The notes below the pieces were generated by a model, which saw nothing but the letters and a program-made list of their open reading frames with translations, did not search any database and was not told the DNA's origin. 64,000 bases of DNA from Pararhizobium_B sp963760965. Its GTDB lineage: Bacteria; Pseudomonadota; Alphaproteobacteria; Rhizobiales; Rhizobiaceae. Every line of letters begins with the position of its first letter. Within the stretch, counting starts at the first letter, position 1. This document shows, piece after piece, positions 18,294 through 27,500 of this stretch. The stretch is taken from assembly GCA_963760965.1 (NCBI GenBank), contig CAVXEW010000006.1, positions 248,001 to 312,000 of the forward strand. Reading direction: 5' to 3'. Made by a program: the position numbers and the translations under genes.

Positions 18294-18322
18294 TTCACGC
18301 TTCTGCCCCGTTTCGTCTATAG
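18294..18322 (+). promoter_or_regulatory. Promoter-like sequence before the Do-type protease
   Basis: TTCACG (18294-18299) and CTATAG (18317-18322) with a 17-base spacer. The -10 box is a perfect match to the type used upstream of rpsM, and the -35 box differs from TTGACG at one base. It ends 46 bp before the protease start. Confidence 0.5.
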
Positions 18323-18368
18323 CTTCGCTCGCCGAATTTCAGGGTCGAGGCAAGAAAGGGAATCATTG

Positions 18369-19877
18369 ATGACAGAGCGCAGCATTCTTGTGCGGACGAC
18401 GATCGCTCTTGCGCTCGTCCTGGGCGCCGCCCCCGGCCACGTCGCCGTTGCCAGGGCCGCGGGCTCGCAGGATGCGGGCATCGTCAGGAAGCTCGGCGAT
18501 CTGCTCGGCGGTGACGGCAACACTCCCCGGCCTGCCGACAATCCATCCGTGCAGCGCGTCCTCCCCGAGAGCCGCGCGCAGATGCAGCTGTCCTTCGCGC
18601 CCCTGGTGAAGAAGACGGCGCCCGCGGTCGTCAACGTCTACGCGACCCGCATGATCCGCCAGCGGACCCCGTTCGACGGCGATCCGTTCTTCCAGCGCTT
18701 CTTCGGTCAGCAGTTTCCCGGCCGTTCGCGCAAGGAATCGTCGCTCGGTTCCGGCGTGATCGTCGACAAGAACGGCCTGATCGTCACGAACTATCACGTG
18801 ATACAGGACGCCGACACCATCAAGGTCGCGCTCGACGACGGCCGCGAGTTTCACTGCAGCGTCGTGCTCAAGGACAAGAAGGTCGATCTCGCCGTTCTGA
18901 GGATCAAGGGCGACGGGACCTTCCCGACCCTTGCCATCGGTAATTCCGACACGGTCGAGGTCGGTGACCTGGCGCTGGCCATCGGCAATCCGTTCGGCGT
19001 CGGGCAGACCGTGACGAGCGGCATCATCTCCGGGCTCGCGCGCACGCCGGTTCGTTCCGGATCGGGCTTCGGCTTCTTCATCCAGACGGACGCGGCAATC
19101 AACCCGGGCAATTCCGGCGGCGCGCTGGTCGGCGTCGACGGAAAGCTGATCGGCATCAATTCGGAGATCTACAGCAGGTCCGGCGGCTCGAACGGCATCG
19201 GCTTCGCGATCCCGGCCAACCTCGTGCGCACCTTCGTCAACGCGGCGGAATCCGGCGAGAAGCGGTTCGAGATGCCCTATGTCGGAGCGACCTTCGAACC
19301 GGTGACCGCCAGCATAGCCGAGGCTCTCGGCATGCCGCGCTCACGCGGAGCGCTCGTCAATTCCGTGGTCAAGGGCGGGCCGGCACAGAGAGCCGGCCTC
19401 AAGGTCGGGGACGTGATCACGTCGCTCAACGGCCAGCCGGTGCAGCATCCGGACGCCCTCGGATACCGGCTGGCGACTGCGGGCATCGGCAAGACGGCCA
19501 ATCTCGTCGTCGTGAACCAGAACCGCAAGCGCACCGTCACGATCAAGCTCGAGCGCGCGCCGGAAACGGTGCCGGCGGACAAGCACGTGATCGGCGGAAA
19601 CACGCCGTTCACCGGGGCGACGGTCGCCAATCTCTCCCCCCGCGTCGCGCAGGATCTCGGCATGCAGACGACTGCGACCGGCGTGGTCGTCACCGACGTG
19701 AAGGACGGCTCGCTCGCCGGACGATTCGGGCTCAAGCAGCAGGACATCATCGTGGACGTGAACGGGCAGAAGATCGGCTCCGTTTCGGATCTCGTCTCGG
19801 TCCTGCAGCAGAACCCCGGCGCATGGCGCTTCGACGTCAATCGCGACGGTCAGATCCTGACGCAGTTCGTGCGCTGA
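18369..19877 (+). CDS. DegP/DegQ (Do) family periplasmic serine protease
   Basis: Envelope quality-control protease of 502 residues. A signal peptide covers about residues 1-32 (hydrophobic run, then ARAAG). The catalytic triad is His in NYHVIQD (about 143), Asp in VDLAVLRI (about 173) and Ser in NPGNSGGAL (about 249). Two PDZ domains follow, beginning near residues 290 and 400, which place it in the DegP/DegQ group rather than DegS. A promoter-like pair precedes it. The stop overlaps the rarA start by one base. Confidence 0.93.
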   Translation: MTERSILVRTTIALALVLGAAPGHVAVARAAGSQDAGIVRKLGDLLGGDGNTPRPADNPSVQRVLPESRAQMQLSFAPLVKKTAPAVVNVYATRMIRQRTPFDGDPFFQRFFGQQFPGRSRKESSLGSGVIVDKNGLIVTNYHVIQDADTIKVALDDGREFHCSVVLKDKKVDLAVLRIKGDGTFPTLAIGNSDTVEVGDLALAIGNPFGVGQTVTSGIISGLARTPVRSGSGFGFFIQTDAAINPGNSGGALVGVDGKLIGINSEIYSRSGGSNGIGFAIPANLVRTFVNAAESGEKRFEMPYVGATFEPVTASIAEALGMPRSRGALVNSVVKGGPAQRAGLKVGDVITSLNGQPVQHPDALGYRLATAGIGKTANLVVVNQNRKRTVTIKLERAPETVPADKHVIGGNTPFTGATVANLSPRVAQDLGMQTTATGVVVTDVKDGSLAGRFGLKQQDIIVDVNGQKIGSVSDLVSVLQQNPGAWRFDVNRDGQILTQFVR

Positions 19878-21193
19878 TGGCGGACCTGTTCTCGCACGGC
19901 ACAGATCGGGATGCCGGCGCCGCGCGGCCGCTGGCGGACCGGCTGCGGCCGAAGACGCTCGGCGAGGTGACCGGCCAGCCGCACCTGACTGGCGAGAACG
20001 GGACGCTGACGCGGATGATCGCATCAGGCAGCCTCGGCTCGATGATATTCTGGGGACCGCCGGGAACGGGAAAGACGACGGTGGCGCGCCTGCTCGCCGG
20101 CGAGACGGACCTCGCCTTCGAGCAGATCTCGGCGATCTTTTCCGGCGTCGCCGATCTCAAGAAGGTCTTCGAGGCGGCCCGCGCGCGCCGGATGTCGGGG
20201 CGCCAGACGCTGCTCTTCGTCGACGAGATACACCGCTTCAACCGCGCCCAGCAGGACAGCTTCCTCCCGGTCATGGAAGACGGCACCGTCGTGCTGGTCG
20301 GGGCGACGACCGAGAACCCCTCCTTCGAACTGAACGCCGCCCTCCTGTCGCGGGCACGCGTCCTGACGTTTCGCCTCCATGACGCGGAGAGCCTCGGGGA
20401 ACTGCTGAAGCGGGCGGAGGCGCTTCTGGACAAGCGCCTGCCAGTCGATGAGGAAGCGCGAGCCAGCCTCCTGCGCATGGCCGACGGAGACGGTCGCGCC
20501 GTCCTCACCCTCGCCGAGGAAATCTGGCGCGCCGCGCGCGAGAACGAGACCTTCTCCGCCGACCGCTTGCAGGAGATCGTCCAGCGCCGGGCGCCGGTCT
20601 ACGACAAGGCGCAGGACGGTCACTACAATCTCATTTCCGCGCTGCACAAATCGGTGCGGGGCTCCGATCCGGATGCCGCACTCTATTATCTGGCGCGGAT
20701 GCTGGACGCCGGCGAAGACCCGCTCTTTCTCGGCCGCCGGCTGGTGCGCATGGCGTCCGAGGACATCGGCCTCGCCGATCCGCAGGCCCTGGCCGTCGCC
20801 AATGCCGCCAAGGACGCCTACGACTATCTGGGGTCGCCGGAGGGCGAACTGGCGCTCGCGCAGGCCTGCGTGTATCTGGCGACCGCGCCGAAGTCGAATG
20901 CCGTCTACACCGCCTACAAGGCCGCCATGCGGGCGGCGAAGGAAAACGGCTCCCTGCTGCCGCCGCGGCATATCCTCAACGCACCCACGAAGCTGATGAA
21001 GGGCGAGGGATACGGAGCCGGCTATCTCTACGACCACGACCAGCCGGACGCCTTTTCCGGGCAGGACTACTTCCCGGAGAAGATGGGACGCCAGACCTTC
21101 TACGACCCGCCCGACCGCGGTTTCGAGCGCGAGATCCGCAGGCGCCTGGACTACTGGACGAAGTTGAGAAGCGAGCGCGGCGGAAATTCCTGA
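19877..21193 (+). CDS. rarA: Replication-associated recombination protein A (AAA+ ATPase)
   Basis: MgsA/RarA/WRNIP1-type AAA+ ATPase, 438 residues, that acts at stalled replication forks. Walker A is GPPGTGKTT near residue 58, Walker B is LFVDEIHRFN near 114, and sensor 1 is GATTENPSFE near 139. The C-terminal part holds GSDPDAALYYLARML and the conserved PPRHILNAPTKLMK. It starts in the stop codon of the protease gene, so the two form one transcript. Confidence 0.94.
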   Translation: MADLFSHGTDRDAGAARPLADRLRPKTLGEVTGQPHLTGENGTLTRMIASGSLGSMIFWGPPGTGKTTVARLLAGETDLAFEQISAIFSGVADLKKVFEAARARRMSGRQTLLFVDEIHRFNRAQQDSFLPVMEDGTVVLVGATTENPSFELNAALLSRARVLTFRLHDAESLGELLKRAEALLDKRLPVDEEARASLLRMADGDGRAVLTLAEEIWRAARENETFSADRLQEIVQRRAPVYDKAQDGHYNLISALHKSVRGSDPDAALYYLARMLDAGEDPLFLGRRLVRMASEDIGLADPQALAVANAAKDAYDYLGSPEGELALAQACVYLATAPKSNAVYTAYKAAMRAAKENGSLLPPRHILNAPTKLMKGEGYGAGYLYDHDQPDAFSGQDYFPEKMGRQTFYDPPDRGFEREIRRRLDYWTKLRSERGGNS

Positions 21194-21265
21194 AGCCGCC
21201 GCTCTGCATCGGTGCGGCAAGGGCAGGGCTTGCAATGCTGTCCAAAGCCAATAGAAGCTTCCCGC

Positions 21266-21640
21266 ATGCATATACTACTCGTGGCTCTCGGCGGCGCGAT
21301 CGGCGCTTCTTTCAGACATCTGGTCGGCATCCTGACGCTCAGGATCTTCGGTTCGGGCTTTCCCTGGGGAACGATCACCGTCAACATCGTCGGATCGTTC
21401 GTCATGGGCATCATCGTCGAGCTCGTGGCGCGCAAGTTCAGCGCATCGATGGAGTGGCGACTGTTCCTGATGACGGGGATGCTCGGAGGCTTCACCACTT
21501 TCTCCTCCTTCTCGCTCGACACCGTGTTTCTCTGGGAGCGCGGCGAAGCCGCCATCGCATTCGGCTACGTGGTCGCGAGCGTGGTGCTGTCCGTGGCCGC
21601 GCTCTTCGCCGGGCTGGCGCTCGTGCGCAGCTTCGTCTGA
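21266..21640 (+). CDS. crcB: Fluoride channel CrcB/Fluc
   Basis: Small dual-topology membrane protein, 124 residues with four hydrophobic helices, which exports fluoride. Family motifs are GGAIGASFRH near the N-terminus, WGTITVNIVGSFVMG, and GMLGGFTTFSSFS, which carries the conserved phenylalanines of the F- pore. The start was taken at MHILLVALGG because helix 1 begins there. No fluoride riboswitch was recognised in the 72 bp upstream. Confidence 0.92.
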   Translation: MHILLVALGGAIGASFRHLVGILTLRIFGSGFPWGTITVNIVGSFVMGIIVELVARKFSASMEWRLFLMTGMLGGFTTFSSFSLDTVFLWERGEAAIAFGYVVASVVLSVAALFAGLALVRSFV

Positions 21641-21667
21641 GGAAACCTCCACAGGGGACAAAATGCG

Positions 21668-22663
21668 ATGGCTGGCGTGGAACAGAAGACGGTGGAGGGC
21701 GACGAGGCAGGAATGCGCCTCGACCGCTGGTTCAAGCTGCACTACCCGGGCCTCGGCTTCGGGCAGTTGCAGAAGCTGCTCCGCTCCGGCCAGGTCAGGG
21801 TCGACGGCGGCCGCGTGAAGTCGGATACGCGCGTGCAGCCGGGACAGACGGTCCGCGTGCCGCCGCTCGCCGTCGATGGCGCAGGCGCATCCGGCGGACC
21901 GATCAGCGGCAAGACGCTGAGGAACGCCGGCGACGCCGACCTGCTGTCGAAGATGCTGCTCTACGAGGACAGGAAGGTCTTCGTGCTGGACAAGCCGGCC
22001 GGACTGGCGGTGCAGGGCGGCTCTGGCGTGACGCGCAGCGTCGACAGCATGCTCGAGGCCTGGCGCAATGCGAGGGGCGAGAAGCCGCGGCTGGTGCATC
22101 GCCTCGACAGGGACACCTCCGGCGTCCTGGTCGTCGCGCGCACCCGCGGTGCCGCGCAGGCGCTCACCTCGGCCTTCCGCGAGCGCGACACGAAGAAGAT
22201 CTACTGGGCGCTGGTCAGGGGCGTGCCGCGCAGGCGCGAGGGCCGCATCTCGACATGGCTGGTCAAGGAGCCGACGCCCGACGGCGACCGGATGCGCGTA
22301 TGCAAGCACGGTGAGCCGGGCGCCGACCATGCCGTGTCCAACTACCGCATCGTCGAGCAGGCCGGGCAGGGGCTCGCCTGGCTCGAAATGGAGCCCTATA
22401 CGGGCCGCACCCACCAGTTGCGGGTGCACGCCGCCCATATCGGCCATCCGATCATCGGCGATCCGAAATATTTCGAGGCGGACCAGAACTGGGAGTTCCC
22501 GGGCGGCATCCAGAAGCGGCTGCACCTGCACGCCCGGCGCATCTCCATTCCCAATCCGGACGGCGGCCGGCTGGTGGTGACCGCCCCGCTGCCGCCCCAT
22601 ATGGTGCAGAGCTGGAACCTGCTGGGCTTCGACGAAGCGGCCGGCGAGGAGAATGCCGAATGA
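21668..22663 (+). CDS. rluC: RluA-family 23S rRNA pseudouridine synthase
   Basis: 331 residues. An N-terminal S4 RNA-binding domain (about 12-75, MRLDRWFKLHYPGLGFGQ) is followed by the catalytic domain with LVHRLDRDTSGVLV, where the Asp attacks uridine. RTHQLRVHAAHIGHPIIGD is the third family motif. The S4 domain and length suit RluC (U955/2504/2580), but RluD cannot be excluded by eye. The stop overlaps the next start (ATGA). Confidence 0.88.
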   Translation: MAGVEQKTVEGDEAGMRLDRWFKLHYPGLGFGQLQKLLRSGQVRVDGGRVKSDTRVQPGQTVRVPPLAVDGAGASGGPISGKTLRNAGDADLLSKMLLYEDRKVFVLDKPAGLAVQGGSGVTRSVDSMLEAWRNARGEKPRLVHRLDRDTSGVLVVARTRGAAQALTSAFRERDTKKIYWALVRGVPRRREGRISTWLVKEPTPDGDRMRVCKHGEPGADHAVSNYRIVEQAGQGLAWLEMEPYTGRTHQLRVHAAHIGHPIIGDPKYFEADQNWEFPGGIQKRLHLHARRISIPNPDGGRLVVTAPLPPHMVQSWNLLGFDEAAGEENAE

Positions 22664-23331
22664 AGCTGGTGCTCTTCGATTGCGACGGGACCCTGGTCGA
22701 CAGCGCCGGCGTGATCCATGACTGCATGGCGCGCAGCTTCGAGGAATTCGGCCATCCGGCGCCGACGGTCGAGGAAACGAAATCGATCATCGGCCTGACC
22801 CTCGACAAGGCGATCGCGCGGCTGCTCGCGCGCGAAGTGGACGCGGAAGTCACGGCGATGACGGCGCGCTACAAGGCGCATTTCGTGGCGATCCGCACCG
22901 GGGGCGGGTTGCACGAGCCGATGTTCGACGGCATCGCGGGGCTCGTTGCCGGTCTCGCCGCGCGGGAGGACGTGATACTCGGTATCGTGACCGGCAAGTC
23001 GCGGCGCGGCCTCGGCGCGGTCCTGAAGCTCCACGGGCTGGAGCGGACGTTCTTCACACTCCGCACGGCCGACGACTGCCCGTCCAAGCCTCATCCGGCA
23101 ATGGTGCTGGAATGCTGCGGGGAGGCGGGTCTTGACCCCTCCGACACCATCGTCGTCGGCGATGCCGTCTTCGACATGCAGATGGCGAGGACAGCCGGCG
23201 CGGTGGGCATCGGCGTGGCCTGGGGCTACTCGACGGGCGCCGCCCTGTGCGAAGCAGGCGCCCGGGCGGTGATCGACAGGCCGGGCGACCTTCTCGAATG
23301 GATCGGAACGCCGGAAACGGCAGGAGCGTGA
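22660..23331 (+). CDS. HAD-family phosphatase, phosphoglycolate phosphatase-like
   Basis: 223 residues. Motif I is LFDCDGTLVDS with the nucleophile Asp, motif II is TGKS, motif III Lys is in PSKPHP, and motif IV is VVGDAVFDMQMA. The alpha-helical cap inserted after motif I places it in subfamily IA with Gph and beta-phosphoglucomutase. It overlaps rluC by four bases and is followed by ATP12 after one base, forming a tight operon. The substrate is not determined. Confidence 0.87.
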   Translation: MKLVLFDCDGTLVDSAGVIHDCMARSFEEFGHPAPTVEETKSIIGLTLDKAIARLLAREVDAEVTAMTARYKAHFVAIRTGGGLHEPMFDGIAGLVAGLAAREDVILGIVTGKSRRGLGAVLKLHGLERTFFTLRTADDCPSKPHPAMVLECCGEAGLDPSDTIVVGDAVFDMQMARTAGAVGIGVAWGYSTGAALCEAGARAVIDRPGDLLEWIGTPETAGA

Positions 23332-23332
23332 G

Positions 23333-24109
23333 ATGCGCGACATTTTCGAAAATCTTCACGACGACCCGAACGACGACCCGATGCGGCGGGCGCAGAAACT
23401 GATGCAGAAGCCGTTGCCGAAGCGCTTTTACGAGACCGTTGCAGTGGAAGCCGGAGACGGCGGCTACGAGGTCCGGCTCGACGGCCGGCCGATGCGCACG
23501 CCGGCGAAGCAAGCCTTCCGCCTGCCGAGTCGCGCACTCGCGGAGGCCGTGGCGGCCGAGTGGGACGCACAGAAGGACCTCATCGATCCGTCGGTCATGC
23601 CCCTGACCAGGCTCGCCAACACGGCGCTCGACGGCGTTGCGCAGGATCCGCAGGCCGTCGCCGAGGACATCGTGCGCTTTTCCGGCTCGGATATGCTCTG
23701 CTACCGCGCCGGGGAGCCCCGCGAACTGGTGGCGCGGCAGGCCGAGGCATGGGACCCGCTGATCGACTGGGCCCGTTCGGCGCTCGGCGCGCGCTTCGTC
23801 CTGGCGGAAGGCGTGATGCATGTCGAACAGCCGCGCGAGGCATTGGCCGTCTTCTCCTCCCATGTCGGCCGCTTCCGTACGCCGCTCGAACTGGCCGCGC
23901 TTCACACCATGGCGACGCTTACGGGCTCTGCCATCCTGGCGATGGCGGTTGCGATGAACGCCGTCCCGCCCGAGGACGCGTGGCAGGCGGCGCATGTCGA
24001 CGAGGACTGGAACATCGAGCTCTGGGGCGTGGACGCCGAGGCGGCGGACCGTCGCGCGAAGCGTTGGGCCGAAATGAAGGCGGCCGCCGACACGCTCTTC
24101 GCCCTTTAG
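23333..24109 (+). CDS. ATP12-family F1-ATPase assembly chaperone
   Basis: 258 residues. The segment KRFYETVAVEAGDGGYEVRLDGRPMRTP is typical of the ATP12 family, as is AVAAEWDAQKDLIDPSVMPLTRLANT, here read in shorter blocks. In mitochondria ATP12 chaperones the F1 alpha subunit; the family is found in alphaproteobacteria and eukaryotes. This supports the taxonomic placement. It is in an operon with the HAD phosphatase. Confidence 0.9.
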   Translation: MRDIFENLHDDPNDDPMRRAQKLMQKPLPKRFYETVAVEAGDGGYEVRLDGRPMRTPAKQAFRLPSRALAEAVAAEWDAQKDLIDPSVMPLTRLANTALDGVAQDPQAVAEDIVRFSGSDMLCYRAGEPRELVARQAEAWDPLIDWARSALGARFVLAEGVMHVEQPREALAVFSSHVGRFRTPLELAALHTMATLTGSAILAMAVAMNAVPPEDAWQAAHVDEDWNIELWGVDAEAADRRAKRWAEMKAAADTLFAL

Positions 24110-24173
24110 GGCATGGCGGATTTCGCCGGGCATGGTATGCCGGCGGGGCGACGGTGGCGATCGGAGGAGAGCA

Positions 24174-25706
24174 ATGAAGGACGTCCTGGAGGAACTCAAG
24201 GAGCGGCGCGCGCAAGCCCGCCTCGGCGGCGGCGAGAAGCGCATCGCCGCCCAGCACGGTCGCGGCAAGCTGACGGCGCGCGAGCGCATCGAGGCATTCC
24301 TCGACGAGGGATCCTTCGAGGAATTCGACATGTTCGTCACCCATCGCTCGACGGACTTCGGCATGGAGGACACCCGCTACTACGGCGACGGCGTCGTCAC
24401 CGGATGGGGCACCGTCAACGGCCGCGCCGTCTATGTCTTCGCCAAGGACTTCACCGTCTTCGGCGGCTCGCTCTCCGAGGCCCATGCCGAGAAGATCATG
24501 AAGGTGCAGGACATGGCGCTCAGGAACCGCGCGCCGATCGTCGGCATCTACGACGCGGGCGGCGCGCGCATCCAGGAGGGCGTCGCGGCGCTCGGCGGCT
24601 ATGCCGAGGTATTCCAGCGCAACGTCCTCGCCTCCGGAGTCATTCCGCAGATCTCGGTGATCATGGGCCCTTGCGCCGGCGGCGACGTCTATTCTCCGGC
24701 GATGACGGATTTCATCTTCATGGTCCGCGACACCTCCTACATGTTCGTCACCGGCCCAGACGTCGTGAAGACCGTGACCAACGAGACGGTGACGTCCGAG
24801 GAACTGGGCGGCGCGACCGTCCACACGACGAAGTCCTCGATCGCCGACGGCGCCTACGAGAACGACGTGGAGGCGCTCCTGCAGATGCGCCGTCTCGTCG
24901 ATCTCCTGCCGCAGTCGAACACCTCCGACCTGCCGGAGGTCGAATGTTTCCAGCCGGCGACGGAGGAGGACAACTCGCTCGACACCCTGGTTCCGAAGAA
25001 CGCCAACAAGCCGTACGACATCAAGGAACTGATCCTGAAGACCGTCGACGAGGGCGATTTCTTCGAGATCCAGGAAAGCTTCGCCAGGAACATCGTCGTT
25101 GGCTTCGGTCGGATGGAGGGGCGCACGGTCGGCTTCGTCGCCAACCAGCCGATGGTCCTGGCCGGAGTGCTCGACTCGGACGCGAGCCGGAAGGCAGCGC
25201 GCTTCGTGCGCTTCTGCGACTGCTTCGGCATTCCTATCGTCACCTTCGTCGACGTTCCGGGCTTCCTGCCTGGTACCGCGCAGGAATATGGCGGCCTGAT
25301 CAAGCATGGCGCGAAGCTGCTCTTTGCCTATGCGGAGGCGACCGTCCCCAAGGTGACCGTGATCACCCGGAAGGCCTTCGGCGGCGCCTACGACGTCATG
25401 GCGTCGAAGCATCTGCGCGGCGACATCAACTACGCCTGGCCCACGGCGCAGATCGCGGTCATGGGAGCCAAGGGCGCCGTGGAGATCATCTTCCGCAAGG
25501 ACATCGAAGACGCCGACAGGATCGCCGCGCACACCAGGATGTACGAGGATCGCTTCCTGTCTCCCTTCGTCGCGGCCGAGCGCGGCTACGTCGACGAGGT
25601 GATCATGCCGCATTCGACGCGGAGGCGCGTGGCTCGCGCGCTGCGCCTCCTGCGCCGCAAGAGCCTCGACAATCCCTGGAAGAAGCACGACAACATACCG
25701 CTCTGA
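24174..25706 (+). CDS. pccB: Acyl-CoA carboxylase (propionyl-CoA type) beta subunit
   Basis: Carboxyltransferase subunit, 510 residues, that moves CO2 from biotin to propionyl-CoA (methylmalonyl-CoA pathway). The start MKDVLEELKERRAQARLGGG follows CGGAGGAG. Acyl-CoA and biotin sites appear as GGARIQEGVAALGGY, GPCAGGDVYSPAMTDF and, in the C-terminal half, VDVPGFLPGTAQEYGG and AFGGAYDVMASKH. The partner alpha subunit is found 6 kb downstream at 31668. Confidence 0.95.
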   Translation: MKDVLEELKERRAQARLGGGEKRIAAQHGRGKLTARERIEAFLDEGSFEEFDMFVTHRSTDFGMEDTRYYGDGVVTGWGTVNGRAVYVFAKDFTVFGGSLSEAHAEKIMKVQDMALRNRAPIVGIYDAGGARIQEGVAALGGYAEVFQRNVLASGVIPQISVIMGPCAGGDVYSPAMTDFIFMVRDTSYMFVTGPDVVKTVTNETVTSEELGGATVHTTKSSIADGAYENDVEALLQMRRLVDLLPQSNTSDLPEVECFQPATEEDNSLDTLVPKNANKPYDIKELILKTVDEGDFFEIQESFARNIVVGFGRMEGRTVGFVANQPMVLAGVLDSDASRKAARFVRFCDCFGIPIVTFVDVPGFLPGTAQEYGGLIKHGAKLLFAYAEATVPKVTVITRKAFGGAYDVMASKHLRGDINYAWPTAQIAVMGAKGAVEIIFRKDIEDADRIAAHTRMYEDRFLSPFVAAERGYVDEVIMPHSTRRRVARALRLLRRKSLDNPWKKHDNIPL

Positions 25707-25973
25707 GGCCTGCCGGCCGGCGCGGCCTCCTCGAAAGGAGCGGGCGCGCGCCCCGCCAAGGCGCAGGGGGCCCTTTTCGCGAAGCGGAGCCGGTGAAATG
25801 TCCGGCTGTCCCGAGGGGACCTGGAAGGCCTCGCTCCTGACGAAGCGGGCAGTAGCGACAAGCAGGCGACACGTACGGAAGGTTGTCGGCAGGCATTGCC
25901 TCCGGGTGTCGCGCGACTATCTCGGTTGGCGGAGGAGGCGTTCGCCCTTCCTCGGGGAATTCGGATCGGACCC

Positions 25974-27461
25974 ATGGACAAAGCCATCAAGCACGGCCAG
26001 CCGGCTGCCTTCGAGGCGCCGCCTGTCACGGAGACGGAGAAGAACGCGATCATCGCCGGCGTGCTGATCGCCATGCTGCTTGCCGCGCTCGACCAGACGA
26101 TCGTGGCCCCCGCGTTGCCGACGATCGGCGCCGCGCTCGGCAATGCCGACTACCTGCCGTGGATCGTCACGGCATATCTCCTCACTGCGACCGCCATGGC
26201 GCCGCTCTACGGCAAGATCTCGGACATCTACGGCCGCCGGCCGACGATCTACGGCGCCATCGTGATCTTCCTCGCCGGCTCCGTGGTCAGTGCGCTGTCG
26301 CCGAACATGTTCGTCCTGATCGCTGGGCGCGCCATCCAGGGCCTCGGGGGCGGCGGCCTGATCGCGCTGGCGCAGACCGTCATCGGCGACCTCGTCCCGC
26401 CGCGCGAGCGGGCACGCTACGCCGCCTGGATCTCGGGCACCTGGGCGGTGGCCAGCATCGCCGGTCCGCTCCTCGGCGGCTATTTCGCCGATCACCTGAG
26501 CTGGTCGCTGATCTTCTGGATAAACCTGCCGCTCGGTGCCGTCGCGATGGTGGTCCTCAACAACCCGCTGAAGAAGCTTGCCGTCGTCGCAAGGGAACAC
26601 CGGATCGATGTCGCCGGAGCTCTGCTGCTCATCCTCGCGACCTCGCTGCTTCTTCTCGGCCTCAACTGGGGCGGCTCCACCTTTCCGTGGCTTTCGGCGG
26701 CGGTTCTCGGAGTCTTCGCGCTTTCGGCCATCTTCTGGTTCTTCTTTGCGCTGCGCATCGCGCAGGCGGGAGAACCGCTCGTCTCGCTCGAAATCCTGCG
26801 CAACGGCATCGTGCTGATGGCGACGATGTCGATGTTCCTCTCACAGGCTGCCTCGATCGGCCTGTCGGTCTACCTGCCGATCTATCTGCAGCACTATATA
26901 GGCCTGTCGGTCAGCAACTCCGGCATGGCGCTGCTCGGATTGCTCCTCGGCACGGTCGCCGGCGCCACGATGAGCGGCCGGCTGGTGGCGCGTGTCGTGC
27001 ACTACAAGCGCATAGCGGTGGTCGGATCCGCAATCGCCGTCGTGGCCCTTGCCGTTCTGGCCTGGCTGGCCGAGGGAGCCTCGCTCGTCACGGTGGAGGT
27101 GCTTGCCGCAGCCGCCGGCATGGGAACCGGCATGACGTTCCCGATCGCGACCATCTCAGTACAGAATGCAGTGGAACGCGCTCATCTCGGCGTTGCGACA
27201 GGCGTGCTCACGTTCCTGCGCTCTCTCGGCGGCGCTCTGGGCGTTGCGGTACTCGGCGCCATCGCCTTGTCTTTCGGCCTGCCTCTCGGCCGGCAGGGCG
27301 GGGCGGCGGTCGGCTCGATCGAAGCCGCGTATCCCTTTGTCGCGATGTTTGCGGTCGCCTCCGCGATCATGATGCTGTCCTTCGTCTGCCTGGTGGCGAT
27401 GCGCGAGAAGCCGCTCCAGGGCAGGGCCGAGCGCGAGGCGCCGCCGCCCGTCGTAGAGTGA
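25974..27461 (+). CDS. MFS multidrug exporter, DHA2 (EmrB/QacA) family
   Basis: 495 residues with about 14 hydrophobic helices, a proton-driven drug exporter of the inner membrane. LDQTIVAPALPTIG in helix 1 and GKISDIYGRRP in loop 2-3 are the DHA2 and motif A signatures; GLGGGGLIALAQ follows. The start MDKAIKHGQ was chosen because it follows GGATCGGA and the first helix begins shortly after. No partner membrane-fusion protein is next to it. It converges with fghA. Confidence 0.9.
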   Translation: MDKAIKHGQPAAFEAPPVTETEKNAIIAGVLIAMLLAALDQTIVAPALPTIGAALGNADYLPWIVTAYLLTATAMAPLYGKISDIYGRRPTIYGAIVIFLAGSVVSALSPNMFVLIAGRAIQGLGGGGLIALAQTVIGDLVPPRERARYAAWISGTWAVASIAGPLLGGYFADHLSWSLIFWINLPLGAVAMVVLNNPLKKLAVVAREHRIDVAGALLLILATSLLLLGLNWGGSTFPWLSAAVLGVFALSAIFWFFFALRIAQAGEPLVSLEILRNGIVLMATMSMFLSQAASIGLSVYLPIYLQHYIGLSVSNSGMALLGLLLGTVAGATMSGRLVARVVHYKRIAVVGSAIAVVALAVLAWLAEGASLVTVEVLAAAAGMGTGMTFPIATISVQNAVERAHLGVATGVLTFLRSLGGALGVAVLGAIALSFGLPLGRQGGAAVGSIEAAYPFVAMFAVASAIMMLSFVCLVAMREKPLQGRAEREAPPPVVE

Positions 27462-27500
27462 CCCAGCGGAACGTCCCGGCCCGCCGAAGCAGGGTCGCGC

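Noticed and set aside
21194..21265. Fluoride riboswitch before crcB
   Set aside because: The conserved motifs of the crcB RNA could not be recognised in the 72-bp gap, and the gap is short after rarA.
23919..25688. Long antisense frame of 589 codons opposite pccB and ATP12
   Set aside because: No domain is recognised, composition is Arg/His/Asp-rich as in shadow frames, and the plus-strand pccB is certain. Similar antisense frames opposite tuf (1275-2645) and secY (12490-13719) were dropped for the same reason.
25707..25973. Gene or terminator between pccB and the MFS gene
   Set aside because: Frames here lack a family match and overlap the shadow of neighbours. GC-rich repeats such as GGGCGCGCGCCC are present, but without a T run they do not make a supported terminator.
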